Assembly: GCF_016811235.1 (NCBI RefSeq) | Contig: NZ_JAFBID010000009.1 | Location: 62,001 to 126,000 of the forward strand | Reading direction: 5' to 3' | Length of the DNA stretch: 64,000 nt | Origin: Microvirga arabica | Lineage (GTDB): Bacteria > Pseudomonadota > Alphaproteobacteria > Rhizobiales > Beijerinckiaceae | Shown: positions 51,779 to 61,342 of the stretch, piece by piece | How the letters are laid out: each line of letters begins with the position of its first letter | Numbering within the stretch: the stretch's first letter is position 1 | Notes under the pieces: model-generated | Seen by the model: only the letters and a program-made list of their open reading frames with translations | What the model was told of the DNA's origin: nothing | Databases searched by the model: none | Program-made: the position numbers and the translations under genes

Positions 51779-52594
51779 ATGTCTCCACACCCGCCCCGCG
51801 CTCGCGAGCCGATCCTCAACCTTCCTGCCGTCATCAGCCTCTGCCTCGTGGTGCTGATCGGCATCCACGCCGTCCGGCTGCTTCTGTCCGACGAATCAGA
51901 CTTCATGCTGATCATCGACTGGTCGGTGATTCCGGCCCGCTGGTCCGTGGCCTTCGGAAGCATCCAAGTCGAGGACATCATGAGGACCCTGCGCGAGGGC
52001 GTGGCGGAAGACACCATCACTCCGCTGATGGCCCTGGCGCAGTATGTTCTCGAAGGCCAGGAGGGCAGACCCTGGACGGCTTTGACCTATGCCTTTCTTC
52101 ATGGATCCTGGGCTCATGTACTGATCAACAGCGTCTGGCTGGCAGCCTTCGGAACCCCCATCGTCCGCCGCTGCGGCGCCCAACGGTTCTTCGTTCTGGT
52201 AGCCGTCTCGGCAGTTGCCGGAGCGGGTCTATACGCCCTGATGAATCCCTTGCAGGTCCTGCCGATGATCGGGGCCTCCGGGGCCGTGTCGGGTCTCATG
52301 GCGGCGGCCTCCTGGTTTATGTTCGCCCCGGCCTCATGGCACTGGGAGGGGCGCCTGACGCAGCCCCATGAGCGGCCTCGTGAAACCCTGGGGCATATGG
52401 TCCGCAACCGGCAGGTCCTGATCTTCCTCGGGATCTGGTTTGCCGCCAACTACGTGTTTGCCTTTGTCGAGCCTTTGGGGCTTACGGATGCGAGCATCGC
52501 CTGGGAGGCGCATCTCGGCGGCTTTCTCGCAGGTCTCGTCCTTTTCCCTTTGATCGACCCGCTTCCCGCACGCGCCAAGCGCATCTCAGCTTGA
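51779..52594 (+). CDS. Rhomboid family intramembrane serine protease
   Basis: A 271-residue membrane protein with six or more helices. The catalytic Ser is in IGASGAVSGL (near 167) and the His in WEAHLGGFLAGL of the last helix; FLHGSWAHVLINSVWL is the H-x-x-x-N motif of the oxyanion region. The N-terminal cytosolic tail is basic and proline-rich. It cuts transmembrane substrates; they are unknown here. No clear ribosome-binding site. Confidence 0.92.
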   Translation: MSPHPPRAREPILNLPAVISLCLVVLIGIHAVRLLLSDESDFMLIIDWSVIPARWSVAFGSIQVEDIMRTLREGVAEDTITPLMALAQYVLEGQEGRPWTALTYAFLHGSWAHVLINSVWLAAFGTPIVRRCGAQRFFVLVAVSAVAGAGLYALMNPLQVLPMIGASGAVSGLMAAASWFMFAPASWHWEGRLTQPHERPRETLGHMVRNRQVLIFLGIWFAANYVFAFVEPLGLTDASIAWEAHLGGFLAGLVLFPLIDPLPARAKRISA

Positions 52595-52634
52595 AACGGA
52601 TGCCGTTTGCGCGGATCATCCAGTGGCTGACGTA

Positions 52635-52667
52635 GGGTTCGCACCCAAAGTCATGGGTGCGGAACCC
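52635..52667. terminator. Hairpin after the rhomboid gene
   Basis: GGGTTCGCACCCA pairs with TGGGTGCGGAACCC (one bulge) around AAGTCA. There is no T-run, so its terminator role is uncertain. Confidence 0.5.
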
Positions 52668-52731
52668 GACTTCAGCCTAGCGGATGCGAGGGCTGACGGT
52701 CCTTCGCCGTTCGCGCAACGGGAGGGAATCA

Positions 52732-53163
52732 ATGATCGTCAATCGCATTCTTTCGCTCAAAGGTCGCGACGTCGCGACCATTGAACCCGGCCGGACGCTC
52801 AGTGAGGCGGCCAAGGTTCTTGCCGAGCGCAGGATAGGTGCCCTTCTCATCGTCGATGGTCAAAGGCCAGTCTCAGGCATCATTTCCGAACGGGACATCG
52901 TGCGGGCGGTGGCAAACCATGGCGCCAAGGCCCTGGAGGAGCCTGTCTCTCGCTTCATGACGGAGAAGGTTTTGACCTGCACGGGGGAAACCCCAATTCC
53001 CGACGTGATGGAATTGATGACGCAGCAGAAATTCCGTCACGTTCCCGTGGTCGAGGGCGGACGCCTCGTGGGGATCGTCTCCATCGGAGACGTGGTGAAG
53101 GAACGGCTCGAGGAGGTCGAGGCCGAGGCGACGGCAATCAAGGAATATATCGCAACAGCCTGA
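52732..53163 (+). CDS. CBS domain pair protein
   Basis: A 143-residue protein made only of two CBS repeats (about 8-65 and 75-135; GALLIVDGQRPVSGIISERDIVRAV and FRHVPVVEGGRLVGIVSIGDVV, in pieces). CBS pairs bind adenosine nucleotides or SAM and act as energy sensors. GGGAGG precedes the ATG at 52732. It ends one base before the stop of the convergent patatin gene. Confidence 0.92.
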   Translation: MIVNRILSLKGRDVATIEPGRTLSEAAKVLAERRIGALLIVDGQRPVSGIISERDIVRAVANHGAKALEEPVSRFMTEKVLTCTGETPIPDVMELMTQQKFRHVPVVEGGRLVGIVSIGDVVKERLEEVEAEATAIKEYIATA

Positions 53164-54174
53164 TCACCGTGGCTGCGATTCCTGCAGCAACTCGAGAATA
53201 TCCGGCAGGGCGCGCTCCGTGGCCTGCCGGCCCAGGGTGATGCATTCCTGGGCCCTGTGGAATTCGAACAGCCCCATCTTGGCGAGTTTCGGCGCGACCA
53301 TGATGTCCGGCGGATCGCCGGCGAGCCGCGAGCGTGCGATTCGGTCCTGGGTGATGTTGAAGGCGTCCACCATCACGGTGGCCATCCCGGGTGCATTGGG
53401 CTTGCTCTGCTTCTCGCCCCGGCTGCCCGGGAAGATGCCCCAGCGCCGCGGGGCTGCCTCGATCACCTCTTCGATTTCCTTCTCGTCGCTCGACCCGGCA
53501 TCGTAGGACTGGATGACCGTGCCGCGTACGCGGACCTCGCCATTGAGGTTTACGCAGATGACGATGTCGGCCCCCAGGGCGCGGGCGGCGGTGATCGGGA
53601 TCGGGTTGACCAGGGCGCCGTCCATGAGCCAGCGCCCGCCGATCAGAACCGGATCGAACACGCCGGGCAGGGCGTAGGAGGCGCGCATGGCCTGGACGAG
53701 GGGGCCGCGCGTCAGCCAGATCTCGTGGCCGCTCACGAGTTCTGTCGCGATGGTGCAGAACTTCCTCGGGAGGGTCTCGACCCGCTTGTCGGTCAGGTCC
53801 CGGTCAAGGAGGCTCTGCAGGCGGCCGCCGGCGATGAGGCCCGCGCCGCTGAAATGGAAGTCGAGGAGGCCCATGACGCGCCGCTTGGTCAGGGAGAGGG
53901 CGAAGGCCTCCAGCTCATCGAGCTTGCCCGCCGCATAGCAGCCGCCGACGACCGCGCCGATTGAGCATCCGGCGATCACGTCCGGAACGATGCCGGCTTC
54001 CTCGAGAACCCGAAGGACACCGATATGGGACCAGCCCCGTGCCGCGCCTCCGCCCAGCGCCAGGCCAATTCGGGTCTTGGCCCGAGGATCGCGCTCGACC
54101 GGTGCCTTAATCTCCGTCACTCCGCCTCCGCCCCCTGAACCGGCGCTGCGCCGGGCAATCCCGTCCCACAACAT
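53164..54174 (-). CDS. Patatin-like phospholipase
   Basis: Up to 336 residues. The oxyanion hole is ALGGGAARGWSHIGVL, the nucleophile GCSIG and the Asp LMDGALVNPIP, the Ser-Asp dyad of the RssA/patatin family. Proteins like E. coli RssA fit in length. Two starts have ribosome-binding sites: ATG at 54174 (GGAG) and GTG at 54120 (GGAGG). The second removes a glycine-rich non-conserved lead. Confidence 0.9.
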   Translation of the reverse strand: MLWDGIARRSAGSGGGGGVTEIKAPVERDPRAKTRIGLALGGGAARGWSHIGVLRVLEEAGIVPDVIAGCSIGAVVGGCYAAGKLDELEAFALSLTKRRVMGLLDFHFSGAGLIAGGRLQSLLDRDLTDKRVETLPRKFCTIATELVSGHEIWLTRGPLVQAMRASYALPGVFDPVLIGGRWLMDGALVNPIPITAARALGADIVICVNLNGEVRVRGTVIQSYDAGSSDEKEIEEVIEAAPRRWGIFPGSRGEKQSKPNAPGMATVMVDAFNITQDRIARSRLAGDPPDIMVAPKLAKMGLFEFHRAQECITLGRQATERALPDILELLQESQPR

Positions 54175-54260
54175 TGATCAACTCCAAGGCACCCTGTCCA
54201 TTATGCCGGCTTCCCATGAAACCCGCGTGAACATGCCCTCAAGTTTCAATTAGGACTGGT

Positions 54261-55415
54261 TCATGAAAACTGAACAGTGGAGCGCTGGAGAGCCCGCTGC
54301 GACATGATGATGATCACGAAGGTGAAGACGATCAGCAGGCCGAGCATGGCGCGCAGACCGAGGATTTCTCCACCGAAGCCGATCAGCGGCGGGCCCATCA
54401 GCAATCCGCCATAGCCGAGCGTCGCCACCATGGCGACGCCCATGCTGGGCGGAATGCCCTTCATCTGGCCGGCCGTGCTGAACAGGACCGGCACCGTGTT
54501 GGCCAGTCCGATGCCCACCAGGGCAAAGCCGATGGAGGCGGCCAGGGGCGAAGGCAGGATCATCGCCAGGGCGAGGCCGAGGGCCGAGAGCAGACCACCC
54601 AATTGAAGAGTGCGCGTCCGCCCAAGATGGCGCACGGCAAAGTCGCCCATGAACCGGCAGATCGTCATTGTGAGCGAGAAGGCAGCAAAGCCCGACACGG
54701 CAGCCTCCAGGCTCGCACCGGCCACCGTCTGCAGGTAAATCGCCGACCAATCGACGATGGCGCCCTCGACGATGAAGCAGAACATGGCCAGCACCGCGAG
54801 GAGAACCACCGGGCCGCGGGGCCAGGCGAAGCCGTGGCCCTCCGACGCTTTCTCCGTCTCGTTCATGGTCCAGAAGCCCGTCGTGAGGAAGAGCAACCCC
54901 ATGCCGGAGCAGGAGATCAGCAGGGTCGGGACAATCCCGACGTCGAGCCTGATGAGGAGACCGGACGCTGCCGCCCCAGCCAGCCCGCCGAGACTGAAGA
55001 AGGCATGGAAGGACGACATGATCGCCGAGCCCCAGGTCCGCTCCACCACGGTGGCATTGGTGTTCATGGCGATGTCCATGGTGCCGTTGCAGGCGCCGGC
55101 CACAAGGGAGGCGGCGACGAAGAGCGGCAGGCTCGGCGCGAGACCCGGCAGGAGCAGGGCGGCCGCAAAGGAGAAGGCGGCGATCAGGGACATCGTCCGG
55201 CTGCCGACGACGGCAACAGCCCAGCCGATCACCGGCATGAGGGCGACCGCTCCGAGCGAGAAGGCCAGAAGCCCGAGGCTGAGCTCTCCGTCTGAGAGGC
55301 GGAGCGACGCCTTGAACCGAGGGAGCTGCGCCGCCCAGGTGCCGATTCCGAAGCCATTGCCGAAGAAGATGGCGCTCGCCGCCACCCGCGCGAGGAGAAG
55401 GTCACGTCGTGTCAT
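54261..55415 (-). CDS. MFS transporter (YbjJ/MosC-like)
   Basis: A 384-residue carrier with about 12 membrane helices. FGNGFGIGTWAAQLPRFKASLRLSDGELSLGLL (in pieces) and ACNGTMDIAMNTNATVVE are features of the YbjJ/MosC-type sugar or rhizopine-like carriers. The substrate cannot be told. It lies 84 bp downstream of hisI on the same strand. Confidence 0.85.
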   Translation of the reverse strand: MTRRDLLLARVAASAIFFGNGFGIGTWAAQLPRFKASLRLSDGELSLGLLAFSLGAVALMPVIGWAVAVVGSRTMSLIAAFSFAAALLLPGLAPSLPLFVAASLVAGACNGTMDIAMNTNATVVERTWGSAIMSSFHAFFSLGGLAGAAASGLLIRLDVGIVPTLLISCSGMGLLFLTTGFWTMNETEKASEGHGFAWPRGPVVLLAVLAMFCFIVEGAIVDWSAIYLQTVAGASLEAAVSGFAAFSLTMTICRFMGDFAVRHLGRTRTLQLGGLLSALGLALAMILPSPLAASIGFALVGIGLANTVPVLFSTAGQMKGIPPSMGVAMVATLGYGGLLMGPPLIGFGGEILGLRAMLGLLIVFTFVIIIMSQRALQRSTVQFS

Positions 55416-55499
55416 GCGGCGTACCTATCGCGGATGCCGGAGCCATGCACCTGTTTCCTGGTGGAGGGCAGCCCTGCGTTTTGGCAGGGCTAGGGACGC

Positions 55500-55910
55500 T
55501 CAATCGATTATGAGGCGCGGCTCGCCATTGGAGAGTTCGACCTTGCGGTAGAAACAGGAGCGGCGCCCCGTATGGCAGCAGCCGCCGTTGCCGGCGACCC
55601 TGACCTTCAGCAGAACGGCGTCCTGGTCGCAATCGACCCGCAGTTCCAGGACCGTCTGGACCTGCCCGCTGGTGGCGCCCTTGTGCCAGAGCTCACCGCG
55701 GGAGCGGGACCAGTACCAGGCCTCGCTGGTCTCAAGGGTCTTCGCGAGCGCCTCCGCGTTCATATGCGCCACCATGAGGATCTCGCCCGTCGCGGCATCC
55801 ATGGTGATGCAGGTGACCAGCCCGTCCGCTCCGAAGCGGGGAGACAGGGTGCTGCCCTCCTCAAGCTCGATTTTGGAGCCAGGAGGCGGAAACGGAATGG
55901 ATATGGTCAT
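55500..55910 (-). CDS. hisI: Phosphoribosyl-AMP cyclohydrolase
   Basis: A 136-residue single-function enzyme of histidine synthesis, without the HisE domain. The metal ligands lie in [12 protein letters not shown] and [16 protein letters not shown], and the fold piece [17 protein letters not shown] is conserved. It lies 9 bp after folE, so the two are co-transcribed. Confidence 0.95.
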   Translation of the reverse strand: MTISIPFPPPGSKIELEEGSTLSPRFGADGLVTCITMDAATGEILMVAHMNAEALAKTLETSEAWYWSRSRGELWHKGATSGQVQTVLELRVDCDQDAVLLKVRVAGNGGCCHTGRRSCFYRKVELSNGEPRLIID

Positions 55911-55919
55911 GCGAGGGCC

Positions 55920-56555
55920 TCAGCCCCGGCCGTTGCGCACCAGGGTGAGGAAGCGCACCTGTTCGGCGGGATCTTCCTTGAAGACACCGGTGAACTGGGT
56001 CGTCAAGGTCATAGCGCCGGCCTTCTGGATGCCGCGCATGGACATGCACATGTGCTCGGCCTCGATCATCACCGCAACGCCGCGCGGCTCGAGCGCCTTG
56101 ACCATGGCCGAGGCGATCTGGGCCGTCATGGTCTCCTGGGTCTGCAGGCGGCGCGCATAAGCGTCCACGAGGCGGGCGAGCTTGGAGAGGCCGACCACGC
56201 CCTTGGTGGGATAATAGGCCACATGGGCTACGCCGAAGAACGGCACCATGTGGTGCTCGCAATGGGAGTGGAAGGGGATGTCGCGCACGAGCACGATATC
56301 GTCGTAGCCTTCGACCTCGCTGAACACCTTGTCGAGAATTTCGGAGGGGTTCTCCGCATAGCCCGAGTAGAATTCCCGGAAGGCCTTGGTGACGCGCTTG
56401 GGCGTATCCTGAAGACCCTCGCGCGATGGGTCGTCTCCGGCCCAACGGAGCAGGGTGCGGACGGCGGCTTCGGCTTCTTCCCGGGTTGGCGTCGCAACAG
56501 GCTTGTCGGCAACCGGACTCAGACGCGCGGACAAGGACTTGATGGCATCACTCAC
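55920..56555 (-). CDS. folE: GTP cyclohydrolase I
   Basis: A 211-residue enzyme making dihydroneopterin triphosphate for folate. The zinc and active-site residues are in [19 protein letters not shown], and [19 protein letters not shown] is characteristic. The N-terminal 30 residues are a variable tail. Upstream of hisI in one operon. Confidence 0.96.
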   Translation of the reverse strand: MSDAIKSLSARLSPVADKPVATPTREEAEAAVRTLLRWAGDDPSREGLQDTPKRVTKAFREFYSGYAENPSEILDKVFSEVEGYDDIVLVRDIPFHSHCEHHMVPFFGVAHVAYYPTKGVVGLSKLARLVDAYARRLQTQETMTAQIASAMVKALEPRGVAVMIEAEHMCMSMRGIQKAGAMTLTTQFTGVFKEDPAEQVRFLTLVRNGRG

Positions 56556-56755
56556 GCAGGGCCCCTTTTCGTAGTCTTCAGCTCAGGAAGCGGCGCAGCT
56601 TCCGGGAGGAATTGCGGCTTTTTCTCCACACGCCACTGGTCAGAGGCCCGTTCCGGAGTTCAGCTGCTATAATATGGGTTCACTACCCACATTGTGTATT
56701 AGATACCTCCGCGGAGTTAAAGGGTATATTCCCAAACGTAATGTCACAGGCTGTC

Positions 56756-57202
56756 ATGCTGAACGAAATTTACAGTCGGCGCATTCTCGAGCTCGCGGCC
56801 GACATCCCGCATCTTGGCCGCCTGCCCGACGCCGACGCATCCGCGACGGCCCGGTCAAAGCTGTGTGGGTCAATGGTGACGGTCGACGTGAAGCTTGACG
56901 GCAACGTGGTGACGGCTTTCGCCCATGACGTGAAGGCCTGCGCCCTGGGCCAAGCCTCGTCATCGATCATGGGGCGGCATGTGATCGGCTCGACCGTCGA
57001 GGAGCTCCGTGACCTGCGCGAGAGGGCAACGCACCTGCTCAAGAGGGGCGGCGAGGCGCCCCAGGGCAAGTGGGAGGACCTGAAGGTCCTGGAGCCCCTG
57101 CGGGATCACAAGGCCCGCCATGCCTCCATCCTCCTCACCTTCGATGCCGTCGTGGATGCGCTCAATCAGATCGAGGCGCGGCGGGTCGAGGGTGCGGGAT
57201 AA
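56756..57202 (+). CDS. NifU/IscU-like scaffold family protein
   Basis: About 148 residues. LCGSMVTVDVKLDGNVVTAF holds the first conserved Cys and KACALGQASSSIMG the second, as in PF01592. The third Cys of real Fe-S scaffolds, in the segment here read as KARHASILLTFDAV, is Ala. That change is seen in rhizobial members and makes scaffold function doubtful. ATGs at 56756 and 56741 are both possible. It abuts yidD and is divergent from folE. Confidence 0.8.
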   Translation: MLNEIYSRRILELAADIPHLGRLPDADASATARSKLCGSMVTVDVKLDGNVVTAFAHDVKACALGQASSSIMGRHVIGSTVEELRDLRERATHLLKRGGEAPQGKWEDLKVLEPLRDHKARHASILLTFDAVVDALNQIEARRVEGAG

Positions 57203-57532
57203 ATGCCGAGCCCTGTCCAGAAGGCGGCCCATTGGGCCATCCGAGGCTACCAGCTGAGCCTGTCCGGGCTCATCGGCCGCCAGTGCCGCCATCTGCCTTC
57301 CTGTTCCGAATACACCGATGAAGCGATCCAGCGGCACGGGTTCTGGCCGGGCGGCTGGATGGGCTTCGCGCGGATCTGCCGCTGCGGGCCCTTCGGCACC
57401 TCAGGGCTTGATCTCGTGCCTGAGACGTTGCCCGAGACTGCCTCCTGGTATAAGCCGTGGGCTTATGGTCGCTGGCGGGGCGTCAATGCTCCCCCGATCA
57501 CCTGCGAGGCAGCCGAACCTGACGGCGGCTGA
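57203..57532 (+). CDS. yidD: Membrane protein insertion efficiency factor YidD
   Basis: A 109-residue protein. GYQLSLSGLIGRQCRHLPSCSEYTDEAI (in pieces) and RICRCGPFG are the Cys-rich hallmarks of PF01809. YidD helps YidC insert membrane proteins. Its ATG follows directly after the preceding gene's stop, so it is coupled to it. The C-terminus is longer than in E. coli. Confidence 0.95.
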   Translation: MPSPVQKAAHWAIRGYQLSLSGLIGRQCRHLPSCSEYTDEAIQRHGFWPGGWMGFARICRCGPFGTSGLDLVPETLPETASWYKPWAYGRWRGVNAPPITCEAAEPDGG

Positions 57533-57610
57533 CGTCGCCTTTCATCCCGCAAACCGTCGGCCCCCGCTTACCTGCTCCGTTGGCAGGAGTGAGCCAGGAG
57601 ACACTTTGAT

Positions 57611-59656
57611 ATGATTACCCTGACATTTCCCGACGGCGCCCAGCGCCAGTACGAATCCGGCATCACCGGCCGCGAGATCGTGGAAGGCATCGCCAAGTCG
57701 CTCGCCAAGCGCACCGTTGCCATGGCGCTCGACGGCACGGTCGCCGATCTCGCCGATCCGATCACCCGTGATGCCAAGATCGAGTTCCTCAACCGCGAAG
57801 ACCCGCGCTCGCTGGAGCTGATCCGGCACGATTGCGCGCACGTACTCGCGGAGGCCGTGCAGGAGCTGTTTCCGGGAACGCAGGTGACCATCGGTCCCGT
57901 GATCGAAAACGGCTTCTATTACGATTTCGCTCGCAACGAGCCGTTCACCCCCGAGGACTTCCCGGCGATCGAGGCGAAGATGCGCGAGATTATCGCGCGC
58001 GATAAGCCTTTCACCAAGGAAGTCTGGAGCCGCGACAAGGCCAAGCAGGTCTTCGTCGAGAAAGGTGAGACCTACAAGGTCGAGCTCGTCGATGCGATCC
58101 CGGAAGGCCAGGATCTGAAGATCTACTCCCAGGGCGAGTGGTTCGACCTCTGCCGCGGCCCGCACATGACCTCCACGGGCAAGATCGGCAACGCCTTCAA
58201 GCTCATGAAGGTGGCGGGCGCCTATTGGCGCGGCGACTCGAACAACGCGATGCTGACCCGTATCTACGCGACCGCGTGGGCCTCTCAGGAGGAGCTCGAC
58301 AACTACATCCGCCAGCTCGAGGAAGCCGAGAAGCGCGACCACCGTCGCCTGGGCCGCGAGATGGACCTGTTCCACTTCCAAGAGGAGGGGCCGGGCGTCG
58401 TGTTCTGGCATCCGAAGGGCTGGACGGTGTTCCAGGAGCTGATCTCCTACATGCGCCGCCGCCTGAAGGGCACGTACCAGGAAGTCAACGCACCGCAGAT
58501 CCTGGACAAGTCGCTCTGGGAGACTTCCGGTCACTGGGGTTGGTACTCGGACAACATGTTTGCCGTGAAGTCGGCATCCGCCTTCCTGCGGCCGAACGAT
58601 CCGGAGGCGGACCAGCGACTGTTCGCCCTGAAGCCCATGAACTGTCCTGGCCACGTGCAGATCTTCAAGCACGGCCTGAAGTCATACCGCGATCTTCCGC
58701 TCCGCCTCGCCGAGTTCGGCAACGTGCACCGTTACGAGCCATCGGGCGCGCTGCACGGCCTCATGCGCGTGCGCGGCTTCACGCAGGACGATGCGCATAT
58801 CTTCTGCACGGAAGAGCAACTCGCCGACGAGTGCCTGAAGATCAACGACCTGATCCTCTCCACGTACTCCGATTTCGGCTTCGACGAGATCGTCGTGAAG
58901 CTCTCCACACGGCCTGAAAAGCGCGTCGGCACCGACGAGATGTGGGATCATGCGGAGGATGTGATGACCCGCGTCCTGAAACAGATCGAGGATCAGTCGG
59001 GCGGGCGCATCAAGACCGCGATCAACCCGGGCGAGGGCGCGTTCTACGGACCAAAGTTCGAGTACGTGCTGCGCGATGCTATCGGCCGCGACTGGCAATG
59101 CGGCACAACGCAGGTGGACTTTAACCTGCCGGAGCGGTTCGGCGCGTTCTACGTCGATGCCGACGGTCAGAAGAAGACGCCCGTGATGGTCCATCGCGCG
59201 ATCTGCGGCTCCATGGAGCGCTTCACCGGCATCCTGATCGAGCACTTCGCCGGTCACTTCCCGCTCTGGCTCGCGCCGGTGCAGGCGGTGGTCGCCACCA
59301 TCACGTCCGAGGGCGACGAATACGCCATGGAAGTGGTGCGCGCCGCCGAAGCCGCAGGTCTTCGCGTCGAGGCCGACCTGCGCAACGAGAAGATCAACTA
59401 CAAGGTCCGCGAGCACTCGCTCGTGAAGGTGCCGGTGCTTCTTGTGGTGGGCCGCAAGGAAGCCGCCGAACGGACGGTCTCCATCCGTCGGCTGGGCAGC
59501 CCCGAGCAGAAGGGCATGACCCTGGACGAAGCCCTGAAGGCGCTCGCCACTGAGGCCGTGACGCCGGACCTGAAGCGAGTGGCGAAAGCGGTGTCGGAGC
59601 CGGAAGGCCACGCGACGCCCGACGGGCATCACGTGGTCGAGCGGACGGTGGCTTGA
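57611..59656 (+). CDS. thrS: Threonyl-tRNA synthetase
   Basis: A 681-residue class II synthetase. The TGS domain starts the chain ([17 protein letters not shown]), then the editing domain with [10 protein letters not shown] and the zinc-dependent core with [15 protein letters not shown] and [19 protein letters not shown], and an anticodon-binding domain. AGGAG precedes the start. The N- and C-termini are complete, with a C-terminal tail after the anticodon domain. Confidence 0.97.
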   Translation: MITLTFPDGAQRQYESGITGREIVEGIAKSLAKRTVAMALDGTVADLADPITRDAKIEFLNREDPRSLELIRHDCAHVLAEAVQELFPGTQVTIGPVIENGFYYDFARNEPFTPEDFPAIEAKMREIIARDKPFTKEVWSRDKAKQVFVEKGETYKVELVDAIPEGQDLKIYSQGEWFDLCRGPHMTSTGKIGNAFKLMKVAGAYWRGDSNNAMLTRIYATAWASQEELDNYIRQLEEAEKRDHRRLGREMDLFHFQEEGPGVVFWHPKGWTVFQELISYMRRRLKGTYQEVNAPQILDKSLWETSGHWGWYSDNMFAVKSASAFLRPNDPEADQRLFALKPMNCPGHVQIFKHGLKSYRDLPLRLAEFGNVHRYEPSGALHGLMRVRGFTQDDAHIFCTEEQLADECLKINDLILSTYSDFGFDEIVVKLSTRPEKRVGTDEMWDHAEDVMTRVLKQIEDQSGGRIKTAINPGEGAFYGPKFEYVLRDAIGRDWQCGTTQVDFNLPERFGAFYVDADGQKKTPVMVHRAICGSMERFTGILIEHFAGHFPLWLAPVQAVVATITSEGDEYAMEVVRAAEAAGLRVEADLRNEKINYKVREHSLVKVPVLLVVGRKEAAERTVSIRRLGSPEQKGMTLDEALKALATEAVTPDLKRVAKAVSEPEGHATPDGHHVVERTVA

Positions 59657-59672
59657 TTTCATCTCAACGAAG

Positions 59673-59709
59673 AAAGGCGGTGCCTCCGCAGGGAAGCGCC
59701 GCCTTTTTT
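59673..59709 (+). terminator. Terminator after thrS
   Basis: AAAGGCGGTGC pairs with GCGCCGCCTTT (one G-T pair) around a 12-base loop, followed by a run of T. Confidence 0.85.
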
Positions 59710-59727
59710 ATGTCTATCAAACTCAAC

Positions 59728-59830
59728 CTCATCCTGAGGAGGATTGCGTGAGCAATCCGTCTCGAAGGAGCTTCCAGAGAGCACTGGAGCCTCCTTCGAG
59801 ACGCCGCTTGCAGCGGCTCCTCAGGATGAG
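59728..59830. repeat. Long imperfect palindrome, about 103 bp
   Basis: CTCATCCTGAGGAG (59728-59741) and CTCCTCAGGATGAG (59817-59830) are perfect 14-bp outer arms; GTCTCGAAGGAG (59759-59770) and CTCCTTCGAGAC (59791-59802) form a perfect inner 12-bp dyad. It belongs to a palindrome class common in Methylobacteriaceae and Bradyrhizobiaceae intergenic spaces. It lies between the convergent thrS and CBS-BON genes. Confidence 0.85.
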
Positions 59831-59853
59831 GGCAGAGGTTAACCCAGACAATT

Positions 59854-61236
59854 TCAGCTCGTCTGCCGCTGCCGTCCGCTAGTGCGGCCACCGGGAGCGG
59901 TGCCGGCCGTCGTTCCTGCTGTGCCGCTGCCGGGATTGCCTGTAGCGGCCCCTGCATCGCCAGCTTCGGTGCCGGTGGCGTGTGTGCCCTGACGTTGGCC
60001 GACCCGCAGGTTGTTCTGCACGTGGCTGACGCCCGAGACGGACTCCGCAAGGTCCTCGGCCCGACGCCGCTCATTGCGGTCGCGCACAGTGCCGGTGAGG
60101 GTCACCTCGCGGTTCTGGACCTGCACCTCGATCTCCGAGGCGTCGAGCATGGCATCGTCGGTCAGGCGCTCGTTGACATCCTCGCGGATGCGTTCATCGG
60201 AGCGCTGGTAGCCTTTCGGGCCGCGGCCCTGGTGTTCGCCCCGTCGGACCTCGCCGCGGCTTCCGGTGGCATCGTTGCTGAAACGGTTGTTGCCCGGCCC
60301 CATGCCGTAGTTGCTGTGATCGCGCCGCTCGTTCACGAGGCTCCAGGTGCGCTCGCGATCCTGCATGCGGCGATCATCCTCGCTGCTGTCGTCGCCCGGA
60401 CGGGCGCGTTCGCCGGTAATGGTTGAAGCGCCATAACGCGGCGGGTGGAAGCCTCTGCCTGCGGAGCCCCGGCCTGCGAATTCGTCGCCATAGCTCTGAT
60501 AGCCGTCGCCGCCGAAGCCGCCCCGCATTCGGGAGTCGCGAGCGCCCTCCTGGCCGGGATAGCCGAAGCTGCCGAAGGCGGCGCGCACGTCGTCCTCTTC
60601 GCGGAACCGGAATTGGTCGCGCCCCGGCTTGCGGGTGTTGTCGACGCGTCCGCGATTGCCGTTGTCGTGGTAGTCATTGGGACGGTGCCGGTCAGTGTCG
60701 TCCCGGCTGGCGTCGTTCATGCGCCGCTCCAGTTCACGTCGCTCGTCAGCCGTCAGGCGAGCCTGTCCGCCGCCCCGGGTCTGGTCGGCGCGGGCGCTCG
60801 AGGGGGTGCCGGAGCGGTCGGGCTCGGACGGGGTGGAAATGCGGTGCAGGGCGCGGGTGGCCTCACCCTCGGCGTCGGTCGCCAGATCGCCGAGCGCCAC
60901 GATGCCGACCAGGTGCTTGTCGTGATCCACCACGGGCAGGCGGCGGATCTGATGGTCGCTCATCAGCTGGACGATGTGGTTCACATCGTCATCGTCGAAG
61001 CACCACCACACATTGTCGGACATGATGTCCCGCACGCGGGTGGTGTCGGGCGCGAGGCCCGCTGCGGTTGCCCGGACGGTGATGTCGCGGTCCGTCACCA
61101 TGCCGCGCAGCCGCCGCCCGTCGCAGACGGGCAGGACGCCGACATTCATCTCATCCATGAGCCGTGCCGCTTCCTGGATGGTCCGGTCCGGACTCACCAC
61201 GCGCACGTTGCGGGTCATGATCTCTGCGACTTTCAT
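59854..61236 (-). CDS. CBS-disordered-BON fusion protein
   Basis: A 460-residue protein from the ATG at 61236 (GAGAGG upstream). Two CBS repeats lie at about 1-125 (IMTRNVRVVSPDRTIQEAARLMDEMNVGVLPV in part). A long Arg/Asp/Gly-rich region without fold (about 130-345, with RPNDYHDNGNRGRVDN) follows. A BON domain is at about 347-412 (REVTLTGTVRDRNERRRAEDLAE). A Gly/Ala/Thr tail ends the chain. BON domains bind membranes or proteins; there is no signal peptide, so it is cytosolic. The combination is unusual. Confidence 0.85.
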   Translation of the reverse strand: MKVAEIMTRNVRVVSPDRTIQEAARLMDEMNVGVLPVCDGRRLRGMVTDRDITVRATAAGLAPDTTRVRDIMSDNVWWCFDDDDVNHIVQLMSDHQIRRLPVVDHDKHLVGIVALGDLATDAEGEATRALHRISTPSEPDRSGTPSSARADQTRGGGQARLTADERRELERRMNDASRDDTDRHRPNDYHDNGNRGRVDNTRKPGRDQFRFREEDDVRAAFGSFGYPGQEGARDSRMRGGFGGDGYQSYGDEFAGRGSAGRGFHPPRYGASTITGERARPGDDSSEDDRRMQDRERTWSLVNERRDHSNYGMGPGNNRFSNDATGSRGEVRRGEHQGRGPKGYQRSDERIREDVNERLTDDAMLDASEIEVQVQNREVTLTGTVRDRNERRRAEDLAESVSGVSHVQNNLRVGQRQGTHATGTEAGDAGAATGNPGSGTAGTTAGTAPGGRTSGRQRQTS

Positions 61237-61342
61237 GGGCTTCCTCTCCTGCAAGGTCACGCCTTGGGAGTGCGGGCTCATGCGCGGCGCGACCTGTCAT
61301 TGGTGTTCGGTCAATGCCGCGGGGCCGGAAAGGTTCAGGATG

